From positions 1 to 37,260 of the forward strand of contig CAJXUL010000007.1 in the NCBI GenBank assembly GCA_913060615.1: a DNA stretch of 37,260 nucleotides, in the 5' to 3' direction. Made by a program: the position numbers and the translations under genes. Under the pieces are notes generated by a model. It made no database searches and was not told the origin of the DNA. It was given only the letters and a program-made list of their open reading frames with translations. The DNA is from an uncultured Gammaproteobacteria bacterium. GTDB lineage: Bacteria > Pseudomonadota > Gammaproteobacteria > Pseudomonadales > Azotimanducaceae. Positions 8,557-17,855 of the stretch are shown here, in pieces. The stretch's first letter is position 1. The number at the start of each line of letters is the position of its first letter.

Positions 8557-9396
8557 ATGGCTATATCGGCCTCTTCAACGTCACAACTTTTAGTCGAGCA
8601 GCAGCAACATATCTTAGTTTTGACGCTAAATAGACCCGACCGACTGAATGCCATAAGCCCAGACATGCTCAATGAACTGTCCCGCAAGGTGGTGGAAGCC
8701 GACAAAGATCCTGAAATACGCTGCATTGTGCTCACCGGAAGCGGACGCGGATTTTGCTCCGGGCTCGACCTAATCGACACCAACGATCGACGTGACAGCG
8801 AAGCAAAAGACGCTGAAGGCGATCAGCCTAAGGGCAATAATCGACCAGCACGTAAGTTATTTGATTTGCGCGACGCACCTATTAATGTCATGTGGCACTG
8901 CGACACACCCATTATTTGCGCTATCAACGGCGCAGCTGCAGGCTATGGCATGGATATGACCTTGCTCTGCGATATACGCATCATGTCTGAGAAGGGCAAA
9001 ATGGCTGCCATTACGGCAAAACGAAATGTGGTTCCGGAAAGCGGCGGCACATGGCTTCTGCCAAAGCTTGTAGGTTGGGCTAAAGCGGCGGAACTCTATT
9101 ATCGAGGGCGTACGGTAGGCGCGGAAGAAAGCCTGTCTCTAGGTTTAGTAAATACCGTGGTGCCCCACGACGAGCTTTTGGATACCGCTATGACCTGGGC
9201 TCAGGAGATCGCAGACAATGCGCCTGTTGCAGTGCAGACTACCAAACGCATGATGCGCATGGGTATGGAAGAGTCTTACGACACCTCAGTAGATCATCTG
9301 ATGATGCATCTACATGGTTTGTTTCAAAGTGAAGATTTTGAAGAAGGTTTAAAGGCGTTTCTTGAGAAGCGTAAGCCTGAGTTCACAGGGCGATAA
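8557..9396 (+). CDS. Enoyl-CoA hydratase/isomerase (crotonase) family protein
   Basis: A cytoplasmic acyl-CoA enzyme of 279 residues, normal length for the family. The oxyanion-hole segments are 'GRGFCSGLDL' (63-72) and 'GAAAGYG' (125-131). Aligning by eye to rat enoyl-CoA hydratase, the Glu164 equivalent is Glu179 ('KAAELYYRG'), while the Glu144 position is not Glu; instead Glu161 is present in 'VVPESGGTW'. That pattern occurs in crotonases with hydratase or isomerase activity of uncertain substrate. The C-terminal helices end with the usual 'EDFEEGLKAFLEKRKPEF'. The start ATG has a GGGGAGA site. It is monocistronic: divergent from the DUF5916 gene and convergent with the next crotonase. Confidence 0.93.
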   Translation: MAISASSTSQLLVEQQQHILVLTLNRPDRLNAISPDMLNELSRKVVEADKDPEIRCIVLTGSGRGFCSGLDLIDTNDRRDSEAKDAEGDQPKGNNRPARKLFDLRDAPINVMWHCDTPIICAINGAAAGYGMDMTLLCDIRIMSEKGKMAAITAKRNVVPESGGTWLLPKLVGWAKAAELYYRGRTVGAEESLSLGLVNTVVPHDELLDTAMTWAQEIADNAPVAVQTTKRMMRMGMEESYDTSVDHLMMHLHGLFQSEDFEEGLKAFLEKRKPEFTGR

Positions 9397-9432
9397 CTAG
9401 CTACGCCCTCTCCGGAATGCTATGGAGCGGGC

Positions 9433-9470
9433 AAAAACCTACCTAAAGCCTCACCAGCTTTTAGGCAGGT
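9433..9470 (-). terminator. Intrinsic terminator for the crotonase at 9487-10323
   Basis: On the minus strand an 11-bp stem with one mismatch (arms 9437-9447 and 9460-9470, ACCTxCCTAAA type) is followed by TTTTT (complement of 9433-9437). On the plus strand no T run follows, so it serves mainly the minus-strand gene. Confidence 0.7.
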
Positions 9471-9486
9471 ACTAGCCACACAGCGG

Positions 9487-10323
9487 CTATTTCTCTTTCG
9501 CCTCTCTACGAATGGTATCAGCGCCGCTGGGATCAACAATCATGCCATGCACTATCTGATTATTCGCATGACCCAACTGCTGTAAGCCCATGGCGGACTG
9601 CAGCGCGGTCCACAAACCCTGCGCATCTTGGGCTTGGTTGACACTTTGTTTCGCCAGCCTCAGCCCCATACTCGGTCGCTGGGCAATCCGCGCAGCCATT
9701 TGCTGGGTGAAATCGGTTAACTCGGGCCTTGGCACAACGTGATTAACCATGCCGCAAGATTTCGCCTCCATCGCCGAGATACGCCCCCCAGTGAACAAAA
9801 GCTCTTTCGCCTTACGCACCCCAAACTCCCAAGGGTGGGCAAAGTACTCTACGCCATTCACCCCAAAAGCTACCACCGGATCAGAAAACGTGGCGTCATC
9901 GGACGCAATGATTAAATCGCATACCCAAACCAACATCAGCCCACCGGCAATGACCTTGCCCTGCACCTCAGCAATGGTCGGTTTAGGCAAGTTGCGCCAG
10001 CGCCAACATAAACCCAGATAAATCTCTTCCTCTTGCGCTTGATGGCCCTCAGCACCGGGCTTGTCAAAGCCACCCCAGTTACTCACTTGAGCAAAATCTG
10101 TGACTTTTTCTTTGTCTGCCAAATCGTGGCCAGAAGAAAAATGTGGCCCATTAGCGGCCAGCACAATGACCTTAACCTCGTCATCTCGAGCAGCCAAATC
10201 AAATGCATCGTTTAGTTCATAGAGCATTTTTTTGTTTTGCGCATTGCGTGTATCCACACGGTCAAGGGTAATACGTGCAACGGAATCACTTATTTCATAT
10301 TGAATTGTCGAAAACTCTGACAT
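9487..10323 (-). CDS. Enoyl-CoA hydratase/isomerase family protein
   Basis: A second, clearly different crotonase of 278 residues. Oxyanion motifs are 'NGPHFSSGHDL' (about 58-68) and 'GKVIAGGLMLVWVCDL'. Glu174 ('AKELLFTGG') matches Glu164 of rat hydratase; the Glu144 position is Val150 ('SDPVVAFG'). The region 'GVNGVEYFAHPWEFG' replaces the usual 'PGAGG' loop, so simple enoyl-CoA hydration should not be assumed. The start is ATG 10323 (MSEFSTIQ) with a very strong GGGGAGGGACA site; the open frame extends 26 residues further without family resemblance. Only 56 bp separate it from the divergent RCK-domain gene. Confidence 0.92.
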   Translation of the reverse strand: MSEFSTIQYEISDSVARITLDRVDTRNAQNKKMLYELNDAFDLAARDDEVKVIVLAANGPHFSSGHDLADKEKVTDFAQVSNWGGFDKPGAEGHQAQEEEIYLGLCWRWRNLPKPTIAEVQGKVIAGGLMLVWVCDLIIASDDATFSDPVVAFGVNGVEYFAHPWEFGVRKAKELLFTGGRISAMEAKSCGMVNHVVPRPELTDFTQQMAARIAQRPSMGLRLAKQSVNQAQDAQGLWTALQSAMGLQQLGHANNQIVHGMIVDPSGADTIRREAKEK

Positions 10324-10379
10324 TGTCCCTCCCCAGGAATAGAATGTAATCATAGTAACAATAGGAATGGTCTGAGCAC

Positions 10380-11621
10380 ATGGCTCTCGAAACATTAACA
10401 AATAAAAGTTTAGGCTGGAGATGGATAGCTGTAGCTTCGTTGTTTGTGTTCGGCTTAAGCAGTTTTGCTGCCGGAGTAACCCTAAGTGAGCGGCCGTTTA
10501 CAGAGAACGACGGCATTGCAGTGCAGATTTACTACATCCTAGGCTTGTTTGTTGTGGGCGGTTTAGATCTTGGCGTACCCACTGGCGGACCCATCTGGGC
10601 CCGAGCCTTACTCTGGATCACTTACTTTGGCGCGCCTCTTCTGACTGCATCGGCAGTCATAGAGGCTGTTATCCGAGTCATCAACCCTCAACAATGGCTG
10701 CTACGGAACCTAGAAAATCATATTGTGATTTTTGGCTCAGGAGACCTCACAACCAGTTATCTACGCATGCTGCGCAGACAATCGCCAAACGACCGAGTCA
10801 TTGTTGTAGATGATCATTTCAACTCTATACGAGAGCAAGAACTACAGCAGCGCTATGGCGTGGTGACCATCGTCGGCGACCTGACCTTAGGTTTTTCTTT
10901 GAAGAAACTCGCTCTGCCCAAAGCGCGAAGAGTATTGCTATTAGGCGACAATGATTACCAAGCATTCGAAGCTGCAACCCGCGTTTTAGACGTTGCACCC
11001 AATTTAAAATTCCGCGTGGTAGTACACTGCCAAAACTTACGTTTTATGCGCAGCTTGTTACGCACATCCCTAGGACGTCACTGTATTATCTTTAACACCT
11101 ACAACCTTGCCGCCCTAGGCTTTGTGCGCAATAACTTAGTTGAGCACTTTCGCCGAACATACAACCGCGACAACGTGGTCATTGCCGGCTTTGGGCGCTT
11201 CGGTCAGTCGGTATTAGAACAATTAGAACGAACAGCTGGCCGTGAACTCTCTCACGTTGCTCTGATCGACCAAGACGCGGAACGGCGCATTCAGGTGGTT
11301 GAAGAACAGCAAAGCTTAGGTAAAGACTATCAACGCTCGGTCTTCCGCGGAGACATTTCTCACCCGGAAGTGTGGCGCAATGTTTCTAGCAAAATCGACC
11401 TCAGCCTAGAAAATACTGTGGTGATATTGGGCACTGGTAACGAGCGAGACAACCTGCGCACAGCGTTATGGATTAAACAGAAATATCCAAAAGTACTGGT
11501 TTATACGCGCTCAAACAGTGTGTCAAAGTTCGCCATGTCAGTGGCTGAGGAAAAAGATCTCCACGCCTTTAGCATCAATCAGTTGGTCGAAGACATGATT
11601 CCAAACCGCTGGACCCGTTAA
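10380..11621 (+). CDS. Two-TM pore-like protein with tandem RCK/TrkA-N domains, no K+ filter
   Basis: A 413-residue inner-membrane protein. TM1 is about residues 13-34, a pore-like re-entrant segment about 45-68, and TM2 about 72-98. Two NAD-binding RCK_N (TrkA-N) domains follow, with 'IVIFGSGDLTTS' (115-126) and 'VVIAGFGRFGQS' (267-277). The architecture is that of a two-TM potassium channel with two cytoplasmic RCK domains. However, where TVGYGD should lie the sequence reads GGLDLG ('VVGGLDLGVPTGGP', residues 58-71), so K+ selectivity cannot be assumed. It may be a channel of other selectivity or a membrane-tethered NAD sensor. RCK2 has an acidic strand end ('ALIDQDAER'). Start ATG 10380; ribosome site weak. 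Confidence 0.85.
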   Translation: MALETLTNKSLGWRWIAVASLFVFGLSSFAAGVTLSERPFTENDGIAVQIYYILGLFVVGGLDLGVPTGGPIWARALLWITYFGAPLLTASAVIEAVIRVINPQQWLLRNLENHIVIFGSGDLTTSYLRMLRRQSPNDRVIVVDDHFNSIREQELQQRYGVVTIVGDLTLGFSLKKLALPKARRVLLLGDNDYQAFEAATRVLDVAPNLKFRVVVHCQNLRFMRSLLRTSLGRHCIIFNTYNLAALGFVRNNLVEHFRRTYNRDNVVIAGFGRFGQSVLEQLERTAGRELSHVALIDQDAERRIQVVEEQQSLGKDYQRSVFRGDISHPEVWRNVSSKIDLSLENTVVILGTGNERDNLRTALWIKQKYPKVLVYTRSNSVSKFAMSVAEEKDLHAFSINQLVEDMIPNRWTR

Positions 11622-11697
11622 CTTTTAGGAAGCGCCAGAGCGCCAGGGGTCCTTGCCAGCGACTACCTAGGACAAAGTCATAACAAACTGCGAAAAA

Positions 11698-12333
11698 TCA
11701 GTCGGCAATGTTATTTTGCATCGGCAAGTAATTTGGCCGCGCCTCAATCCTTGCGATCCACGCCAAAATATTAGGATAACCAGCAAGGTCAAAACCGCCA
11801 TCTGAAGCTACATGGGTATAGGCATAAAGCGAGATATCCGCAATGGTTAACGTTTCGCCGCACAGATAGAGGGTGCGACTCAATTGCTCTTCCATGACCG
11901 CCAAAGCTTTGTGACCACCCACTTGCGCGCCCTCATATTGAGCTTGACGATCCGCTGGCAAACCGAGGAAGCGCTTTATAAAGCGTGCAACGGCAATGTA
12001 AGGCTCGTGGCTATACTGCTCAAAAAATTGCCACTGCAAAACTCGCGCCCGCGGCAAACCACTGGCCGGCAAGAACTCTGAGCCTTCAGCCAAATAATTC
12101 AATATGGCGTTAGACTCGGACAAATATTCTTTGCCCCCTGTCTCAGCATTCGTGATCTCCAGGACTGGAATTTTTGCATTGGCATTTAGCTGCTTGAACT
12201 CAGGACTTTGGGTATAACCGGACAAAACATCCACAGCCTCCCAGTCATAGGGCACGCCCATAAACTCCAACAACATCGCTATTTTGTAGCAATTGCCGGA
12301 AAGCATATCACCGTAAACACGATATCTATTCAT
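11698..12333 (-). CDS. Glutathione S-transferase family protein
   Basis: A cytoplasmic GST-fold protein of 211 residues. The thioredoxin-like N-domain has 'YGDMLSGNCYKIAMLLEFMGVPY' with a candidate catalytic Ser12 or Cys15. 'AKIPVLEI' carries the cis-proline and 'LSESNAILNYLAE' holds the Glu-Ser pair that binds the glutathione gamma-glutamyl group. The all-helical C-domain includes 'LCGETLTIADISLYAYTHVA', the conserved GST N-capping box region. Start ATG 12333 with a GGAGGG site. It lies 45 bp downstream of the M2 peptidase gene on the same strand, so it may be co-transcribed with it. Substrate unknown. Confidence 0.93.
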   Translation of the reverse strand: MNRYRVYGDMLSGNCYKIAMLLEFMGVPYDWEAVDVLSGYTQSPEFKQLNANAKIPVLEITNAETGGKEYLSESNAILNYLAEGSEFLPASGLPRARVLQWQFFEQYSHEPYIAVARFIKRFLGLPADRQAQYEGAQVGGHKALAVMEEQLSRTLYLCGETLTIADISLYAYTHVASDGGFDLAGYPNILAWIARIEARPNYLPMQNNIAD

Positions 12334-12378
12334 TGAACGCCCTCCACCTAAGTTAACGACACGCCAGTCTAGAGGTCG

Positions 12379-14196
12379 CTACCAACCACACTGCCGATCT
12401 TTGTTCTGCTCTTGCAGCCAACCCATTAAAGGCTGGAAATAATCAATGATAGGCGACGCATCCATTGTCCGCTGCCCAGTTAACGCATACATAGCCTCTG
12501 GCCAAGGCTGACTCGCACCCATGCTCAACATTTGGCCCAGCTTTTCTCCTGCGGCTTTATTGTCGTATATGGAGCAGTCATGCAATGGCCCTTTGTTGCC
12601 AGCCGCCTCACATAGCGCTTTGTGAAATTGAAACTGCATCACATGAGACAAGAAATAACGGGTATACGGCGTATTGCCAGGAATATGAAATTTGGCACCT
12701 GGATCAAAATCTGCTTCTGTACGCGCAACAGCGGGTGCAATGCCTTGATAGCGTGTGCGCAACTCCCACCATCCAGCATTGTAATTTTCTGGCGTAATTT
12801 CACCTGAAAAAACCTGCCAACGCCATTGATCAATGAGTTTGCCGAAAGGCAAAAAAGCAATCTTATCCAACGCTAACTTCATCTGTTCGTTAATCGTTGC
12901 TTGTTCACTTCGGGTCACTTCAGGCACAAGGCCCTTTTCTTTCAGATAGGCAGGAGTCATAGATAAAACGATAGTGTCACCAATGGCTTCATGGAATCCA
13001 TCATGGGCACCGCCTTTAAACAACGGGCGCTGTTCTTTGTACATTAGGTAATAATAAATGTGGCCTAACTCATGGTGCAGAGTAGATAGCTGCTCTTCAT
13101 TCACTTCTACGCACTGCTTAATTCTTGGATCATTACCATTGTCTAAATCCCAGGCACTGGCATGACAAACCACGTCTCGATCTGCTGGCTTGGTGAGCAT
13201 AGAGTTTTGCCAAAAACTGTCGGGCAATTCAGGCAGGCCTAGTGAAGTGAAAAACGCTTCAGCGGTTTCAGTCATGCGCACTGCATCATATTCTTGCTCA
13301 ACCAGCGCTTTATTCACATCTAATGAGGCAACACCGGGATAGGGCTCTAACAAGTCATAAATATTGCCCCAAGACTGCGACCACATATTACCCAAAAGGT
13401 GCGCTGGGATCGGACCTGTGCTTGACACCAAGTCTTCGCCATATTTTGCGCCTAACTGCGCGCGCACATGGCAGTGTAATTCTTCATAAAGCGGCTCAAC
13501 TTGAGACCACATACGTTCGCTCTCTTGCTCGAACTCCGCCACGCCCATGTCGTAACCACCCTTCCATAAATCGCCGAGGTCTTTTGCCCCCACTTCGCGC
13601 GCACCTTCATTAGCCAATTCTACAAAGCGCTCGTACATGGGGCGCATAGGTGGCGAAACGGTTCTCCACCCAGTCCAGGCATTTAGCTGCTCTGAGTAAT
13701 CTCGAGATTTGGCAAGGATATTCTCCAACTCAGGCAAAGTTGAACAAACGCCGCTGATAGGGTCACAGTACTCGCCCGCGCCATACATGCCCTCTAAATC
13801 TGTAGCCAACTGAGAAAGCTCAGCACGCTTAGCGGCATCGTCTGGTGCAGGCAAGGAGGATCCGCGCAGAATCAGCTCTATGCCCCTGGCAGTTTCTGTA
13901 TCCATGGGCAGGTCTTTATAATCCCGGGCCTGCTCAATGACTCTGCTTTGAAATGCCAACTGACGCTCGCCAGCTTTGGCGGCCAAGATCCCAGTGTCCG
14001 GGGTAATATGGGTTGAGCGCACCCAATAGGCCGCGCCCACCTCTTTATCTAATTCTAACGACTCGGCCTCCACATTACGTAGGAACTCAACCGGATCTTT
14101 GGTTTGAGCGGATTCATCTGCCGGGGTTACCGGGCTTTGACAAGCACTGAGGCCCAGCCCAAAAAACGCCACCAAGAAAAATAAGTAATTATGCAT
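12379..14196 (-). CDS. M2 family zinc metallopeptidase (ACE-like peptidyl-dipeptidase), lipoprotein
   Basis: A 605-residue envelope dipeptidyl-carboxypeptidase of the angiotensin-converting-enzyme family. The signal ends in lipobox LSAC with Cys19, so it is probably lipid-anchored. The zinc site is HELGH at 375-379 with third ligand Glu403 in 'FHEAIGD', the exact M2 arrangement. 'WDLDNGNDPRIKQCVEV' and 'AGWWELRTRYQGIAPAV' are also typical of M2. Length matches one ACE catalytic domain. The start ATG has an AGGTGAG site. The lipoprotein n-region has no Lys/Arg, which is slightly unusual. A 17-bp palindrome lies about 50 bp upstream. The likely role is trimming C-terminal dipeptides from peptides for nutrient use. 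Confidence 0.95.
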   Translation of the reverse strand: MHNYLFFLVAFFGLGLSACQSPVTPADESAQTKDPVEFLRNVEAESLELDKEVGAAYWVRSTHITPDTGILAAKAGERQLAFQSRVIEQARDYKDLPMDTETARGIELILRGSSLPAPDDAAKRAELSQLATDLEGMYGAGEYCDPISGVCSTLPELENILAKSRDYSEQLNAWTGWRTVSPPMRPMYERFVELANEGAREVGAKDLGDLWKGGYDMGVAEFEQESERMWSQVEPLYEELHCHVRAQLGAKYGEDLVSSTGPIPAHLLGNMWSQSWGNIYDLLEPYPGVASLDVNKALVEQEYDAVRMTETAEAFFTSLGLPELPDSFWQNSMLTKPADRDVVCHASAWDLDNGNDPRIKQCVEVNEEQLSTLHHELGHIYYYLMYKEQRPLFKGGAHDGFHEAIGDTIVLSMTPAYLKEKGLVPEVTRSEQATINEQMKLALDKIAFLPFGKLIDQWRWQVFSGEITPENYNAGWWELRTRYQGIAPAVARTEADFDPGAKFHIPGNTPYTRYFLSHVMQFQFHKALCEAAGNKGPLHDCSIYDNKAAGEKLGQMLSMGASQPWPEAMYALTGQRTMDASPIIDYFQPLMGWLQEQNKDRQCGW

Positions 14197-14695
14197 ATCT
14201 CACCTTTAGTAGATTCACTCCCGCAGGAATTTTAGGAGTCAAATTGATTGCACATCGTGCAATTTCAAACATCTATCTTTCGAGCCTTTTATTCAGACTG
14301 CCCTTTTCAAACTCTAAATTTCCGGCAGTTCAATTGCCACCGCCGTTTTTCATTAATTCACCAATGCAATTAAAAGCCCTAGTGGAAACGAGCAATCTTT
14401 ATCCAATATCTCAACCTCTATACCCGATCTTAGAATGGGCAGTTAACAAACTCGAACTTAAACAAATTACCCTACATAACCTACATAACCTGCATAGCAA
14501 ACTTATTAAATAGATAGCGAATGGGTATCTACAAGCGGTAGTTTTTCGCCGAGCCAACGAGTTGTTGCTATCTTGACACCACAGCTTTGTCCGCGTCGAT
14601 TTAAGTCAGACTACCGAAACTTTCATACATTTGCTGATTACACGGCTTCAGAGAATGACTACTATTAGTCAACTAAAAATTATTCAGAAGTGCAC
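14197..14695. other. 499-bp intergenic region between divergent M2 peptidase and LLM genes
   Basis: It is AT-rich with no gene I can support. It holds one good palindrome (14247-14263) and a short repeat of CTACATAAC at about 14472-14497. A plus-strand open frame of 89 codons (14244-14513) has no ribosome site and no family I recognise. Promoters for both flanking genes are expected here, but I see no clear -35/-10 pair. Confidence 0.5.
14247..14263. promoter_or_regulatory. Palindrome ATTGCAC-atc-GTGCAAT, candidate operator
   Basis: Perfect 7-bp arms around a 3-nt centre, 51 bp upstream of the M2 peptidase start. Symmetry and spacing fit a dimeric helix-turn-helix repressor site. No regulator gene adjoins it. 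Confidence 0.45.
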
Positions 14696-15688
14696 ATGAC
14701 CGTATTATCTGTTCTCGATTTATCCCCCATTGCGGAGGGAGGCGACGCCCGCCAAGCCTTAAACAACAGCCGCTCTCTGGCGCAACACGCTGAGGCCGCG
14801 GGCTACCACCGTTATTGGGTCGCCGAACACCACAATATGCGCGGTATTGCCAGCGCGGCTACCTCGGTGGTCATTGGCCATATTGCTGCGGGCACATCAA
14901 AGATTCGCGTGGGATCTGGTGGCATTATGTTGCCCAATCATTCGCCACTGATGGTGGCAGAGCAGTTTGGCACATTAGAAGCCCTGCACCCTGGACGCAT
15001 AGACTTAGGTCTGGGGCGCGCACCGGGTACGGATGGTGTAACCGCACATGCTCTGCGCCGTACGCTGAATAGCGACCCCAACCAGTTCCCACAAGATGTT
15101 ATAGAACTAAAAGGCTACCTTAGCGACCAGCATGGCCCTGGCCAACGCGTCACCGCTGTACCTGGCGAAGGCAGCAATATTCCCATGTATATTCTCGGTT
15201 CAAGTTTATTTGGCGCCCAACTGGCCGCCATCCTTGGCCTGCCCTTCGCTTTTGCATCGCATTTCGCGCCTGAGGCAATGATGCGCGCCATCGCTTTATA
15301 TCGACAAGAATTTGCACCGTCCGAGCAACTGAGCAAACCCCACGTGATTTTGGGCTTTAATATTTGCGCGGCAGATACCGAAGAGGAAGCCATGCTGCTG
15401 CGCAGTTCTGGCCTGCGCGCATTTTTAAACTTGCGCCAAGGCAAAGCGGGGCCTCTGCCCAAACCCGAAGAAGATTTTGAGAATAACCTCACAGAAATGG
15501 AGAAGTCGCTAATGACTCAAGTGAGTTCTGCGGCAGCCGTGGGCAATATTGATCAAGTAAGAGCGCAGACCGCAGAATTTTTGGCCAAAACTGGCGCAGA
15601 CGAGTTAATTGTAGTGGCGCAAATACACGACCATGAAGCACGCTGTAAAAGCTACGATCTGGCTTATCAAGCGTGCGCGGATCTATAA
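14696..15688 (+). CDS. LLM class flavin-dependent oxidoreductase (MsnO8-like)
   Basis: A 330-residue TIM-barrel protein of the bacterial luciferase-like family, group 1 type. The N-terminus '[14 protein letters not shown]', followed by '[31 protein letters not shown]' and '[41 protein letters not shown]', is characteristic. These proteins use FMNH2 with unknown substrates. I chose ATG 14696, since family members begin at this point; a GTG two codons earlier (14690) is possible and neither has a strong ribosome site. It is followed by a terminator at 15744-15773 and shares no operon with its neighbours. Confidence 0.93.
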   Translation: MTVLSVLDLSPIAEGGDARQALNNSRSLAQHAEAAGYHRYWVAEHHNMRGIASAATSVVIGHIAAGTSKIRVGSGGIMLPNHSPLMVAEQFGTLEALHPGRIDLGLGRAPGTDGVTAHALRRTLNSDPNQFPQDVIELKGYLSDQHGPGQRVTAVPGEGSNIPMYILGSSLFGAQLAAILGLPFAFASHFAPEAMMRAIALYRQEFAPSEQLSKPHVILGFNICAADTEEEAMLLRSSGLRAFLNLRQGKAGPLPKPEEDFENNLTEMEKSLMTQVSSAAAVGNIDQVRAQTAEFLAKTGADELIVVAQIHDHEARCKSYDLAYQACADL

Positions 15689-15743
15689 TCTCGTTTTTTT
15701 AGGAAGAGGCCCCAAAGCCCCAAAACAGAACAAAAAACAGAAC

Positions 15744-15773
15744 AAAAAAAACCCGGTTATACCGGGCTTTTTT
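15744..15773. terminator. Bidirectional intrinsic terminator
   Basis: Stem CCCGGT/ACCGGG with a 3-nt loop, flanked by an A run on the left and CTTTTTT on the right, between two convergent genes (LLM oxidoreductase and DUF3604 protein). It can stop transcription from both sides. Confidence 0.88.
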
Positions 15774-15815
15774 ATGCCTAAAAACTTTCAGCTTCTAATT
15801 CGACCAGCCAGAGGC

Positions 15816-17726
15816 TTATTGGCTTAGCCATATTGGCGACGACCAAGCGCGGTCTTGAATGGTGGACTGCATGTCAGGTCGAGGCGCAACACCTGCGGCA
15901 ATGGCATCATAAGTTGACCAGCGGCAAGTTGGATTCTCCAGCACGCGCACGTAATAAAACGCTTTCTGGGCTGGATCATAATCTGGGTCTTGCCAAACCG
16001 CAGAAAGCTCACTGTCGCCCTTATTCGGTGTCACGGTGCAATCCGCCACATTAACGCGAGCGCCGTTATCGCCGCATCGAGCAGTTTGCGCATCCACGGT
16101 CTGACCATCAGAACAGGCAATATCCATTACCCGTTCTTGGGTCTTACCGTCCTCAACCCAGCCCTTAACCATTTGTAAACGCTGCAGTGGCTGTGTGTCA
16201 GGATCACGGGATGCCCAAACATAGAAGCTAGGTTTACGTTCACCTTGAACCGCTAAATCAGAACCCATGGGTACGCCGTTGGCATAAGCTTGGGCAATGT
16301 TGTCTTCGGCATTGAGTAAGGATTGATCAAAATCGTAGCCGGCAAAGAAGCGTAATTTGATGTGCGAACCACTGGTAGAGAAAGTTTCTTTTCTACGCAT
16401 GGCATCAAAAATGGCCTCACGAGTATTCGACTCAGCCCAAACACCCGCTAAACCCGATGCACCCCAATACTTGGAAGCTGGGTCAAGATACTCTGGTGCC
16501 TCTGGCGTTGAGGTAGGCGTGGGCACGCTGCCCCGGCGGTAGGGTTCAAAATCTAACACACCGGTTTTGCTCCAGTAGTTGTCTTCCTCGAATGAGCCCG
16601 CTGCATTGTGGGTATCTGATGCGCCAATCACGCCAAATTTGTAAGGGTTCGCGCCAATTTTTGACTCAATCAACAGGCCGTTCAAATACGCTTCGCGCAC
16701 ATAACTGCCATTGGGTTGAGATTGCACGTCGGTGGCTATGCGCAAAGGCATAATTTCAAAATCTGCCCACTCATCATTAGGTGAAAGCATGGGGTGAGTA
16801 TCCGAAGTCCCTTTTACCTGAGTGTTTTCAACCAAAGGTTCATTACGCATACGGGTTTGCGCATACTCGGCATCAATAGGCTCACCGGCCCAATTAGTCA
16901 TAGGAAACATCCAACCATTAGAACCATTGGAGTTATGTGGAATGGCCAAAGATTCACGACCCAAAGCGCGCTGCTCATCCATCCACGCCCAAAGGCCCTC
17001 GGGATTAATAGAGTCAAATCGGCTGTAAGGTTGCTCAGGCACTTCACTACCGCGAAAAATTACATTGCGGTGCAAGTTCTCAAAAGCCGGTCCGGAACTT
17101 GTGTATTCATAGGCGACAAACGTGGTGAAGTTGCCCGGATCATTGTGGCGTTCAGCAGCTTCAATGATTTCCTGCCACGCAGAGCGCGCGACACTTAAGT
17201 CATTTATTGGGTCCTTGGTTTCGCCCGTTTGACTGCGTAAATGACCAAGCACGGCGGCAAAACCTGCCTGGGACCCTTCAGGTGTGGTTGCACCGCGGAC
17301 CGCTGCGGCCATGGCCTCATTTGCATAGGGGCTGTCTAGACTCGCCATCTCGCGCATCATGCCCAGATAAAAAGCGTGGTCGGAAACGGCCAAAAAGTCT
17401 AACGGCTTTTGCATTTTCATCTCAAAGCCACTAGCGTGCTCAATGCCAGCGCCCTTCGCAAAAAGATAAGCATCATTAGGTGTTCGCCGCGTGCCGAATA
17501 AAAACGCATCAAAAGACAGTTCGGTATGGATATGGGTATCACCAAAGTAGGCGTTTTTCAGAGGATTAACGGATACAACATCTGCAGCTGCTTGCGTCTG
17601 CACTCCAGACTCATCCGCTAACGCTGCGTTGCTACCAACACCTTCTTCCGGCGCAGCACAACCCATAAGGCTTGCCACCAGCCCAGCTACCAACACTAGG
17701 TTACAAGTATCATTCTTGATCAACAT
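15816..17726 (-). CDS. DUF3604 domain lipoprotein
   Basis: A 636-residue predicted lipoprotein with lipobox LMGC (Cys23). DUF3604 proteins have PHP-like metal-binding motifs: here 'YFGDTHIHTELSFDA' (His65 and His67), 'DFLAVSDHAFYLG', 'IPHNSNGSNG' and 'GVIGASDTHNAAG'. Such motifs suggest a metal-dependent hydrolase, but no family member has a firmly assigned reaction that I know of. The C-terminal part has 'FYVWASRDPDTQPLQRLQMVKGW' and four Cys that may pair. The start ATG has a strong GGGGGAG site. It has its own terminator (15744-15773) and is probably monocistronic; the next gene upstream on the strand is 129 bp away. Confidence 0.92.
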   Translation of the reverse strand: MLIKNDTCNLVLVAGLVASLMGCAAPEEGVGSNAALADESGVQTQAAADVVSVNPLKNAYFGDTHIHTELSFDAFLFGTRRTPNDAYLFAKGAGIEHASGFEMKMQKPLDFLAVSDHAFYLGMMREMASLDSPYANEAMAAAVRGATTPEGSQAGFAAVLGHLRSQTGETKDPINDLSVARSAWQEIIEAAERHNDPGNFTTFVAYEYTSSGPAFENLHRNVIFRGSEVPEQPYSRFDSINPEGLWAWMDEQRALGRESLAIPHNSNGSNGWMFPMTNWAGEPIDAEYAQTRMRNEPLVENTQVKGTSDTHPMLSPNDEWADFEIMPLRIATDVQSQPNGSYVREAYLNGLLIESKIGANPYKFGVIGASDTHNAAGSFEEDNYWSKTGVLDFEPYRRGSVPTPTSTPEAPEYLDPASKYWGASGLAGVWAESNTREAIFDAMRRKETFSTSGSHIKLRFFAGYDFDQSLLNAEDNIAQAYANGVPMGSDLAVQGERKPSFYVWASRDPDTQPLQRLQMVKGWVEDGKTQERVMDIACSDGQTVDAQTARCGDNGARVNVADCTVTPNKGDSELSAVWQDPDYDPAQKAFYYVRVLENPTCRWSTYDAIAAGVAPRPDMQSTIQDRAWSSPIWLSQ

Positions 17727-17855
17727 AACTCCCCCGATTCAGTTGTCTCGTTTACGTTACCAGTACATTACAAAACGGTAATTTGTTTCGCTAGGAGATA
17801 CTAACCCATTTGGCCGAAGGCCCAATCGATTAGTACCCGCCGCTGCCTCTCGTTC

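Noticed and set aside
14244-14513. 89-codon plus-strand frame in the M2/LLM intergenic region
   Set aside because: No ribosome site, no recognised family, composition like its AT-rich surroundings. A weak resemblance to an acyltransferase N-terminus does not extend past the stop.
16794-17198. 134-codon plus-strand frame
   Set aside because: Fully antisense to the DUF3604 gene, which has clear motifs throughout; the frame is a shadow.
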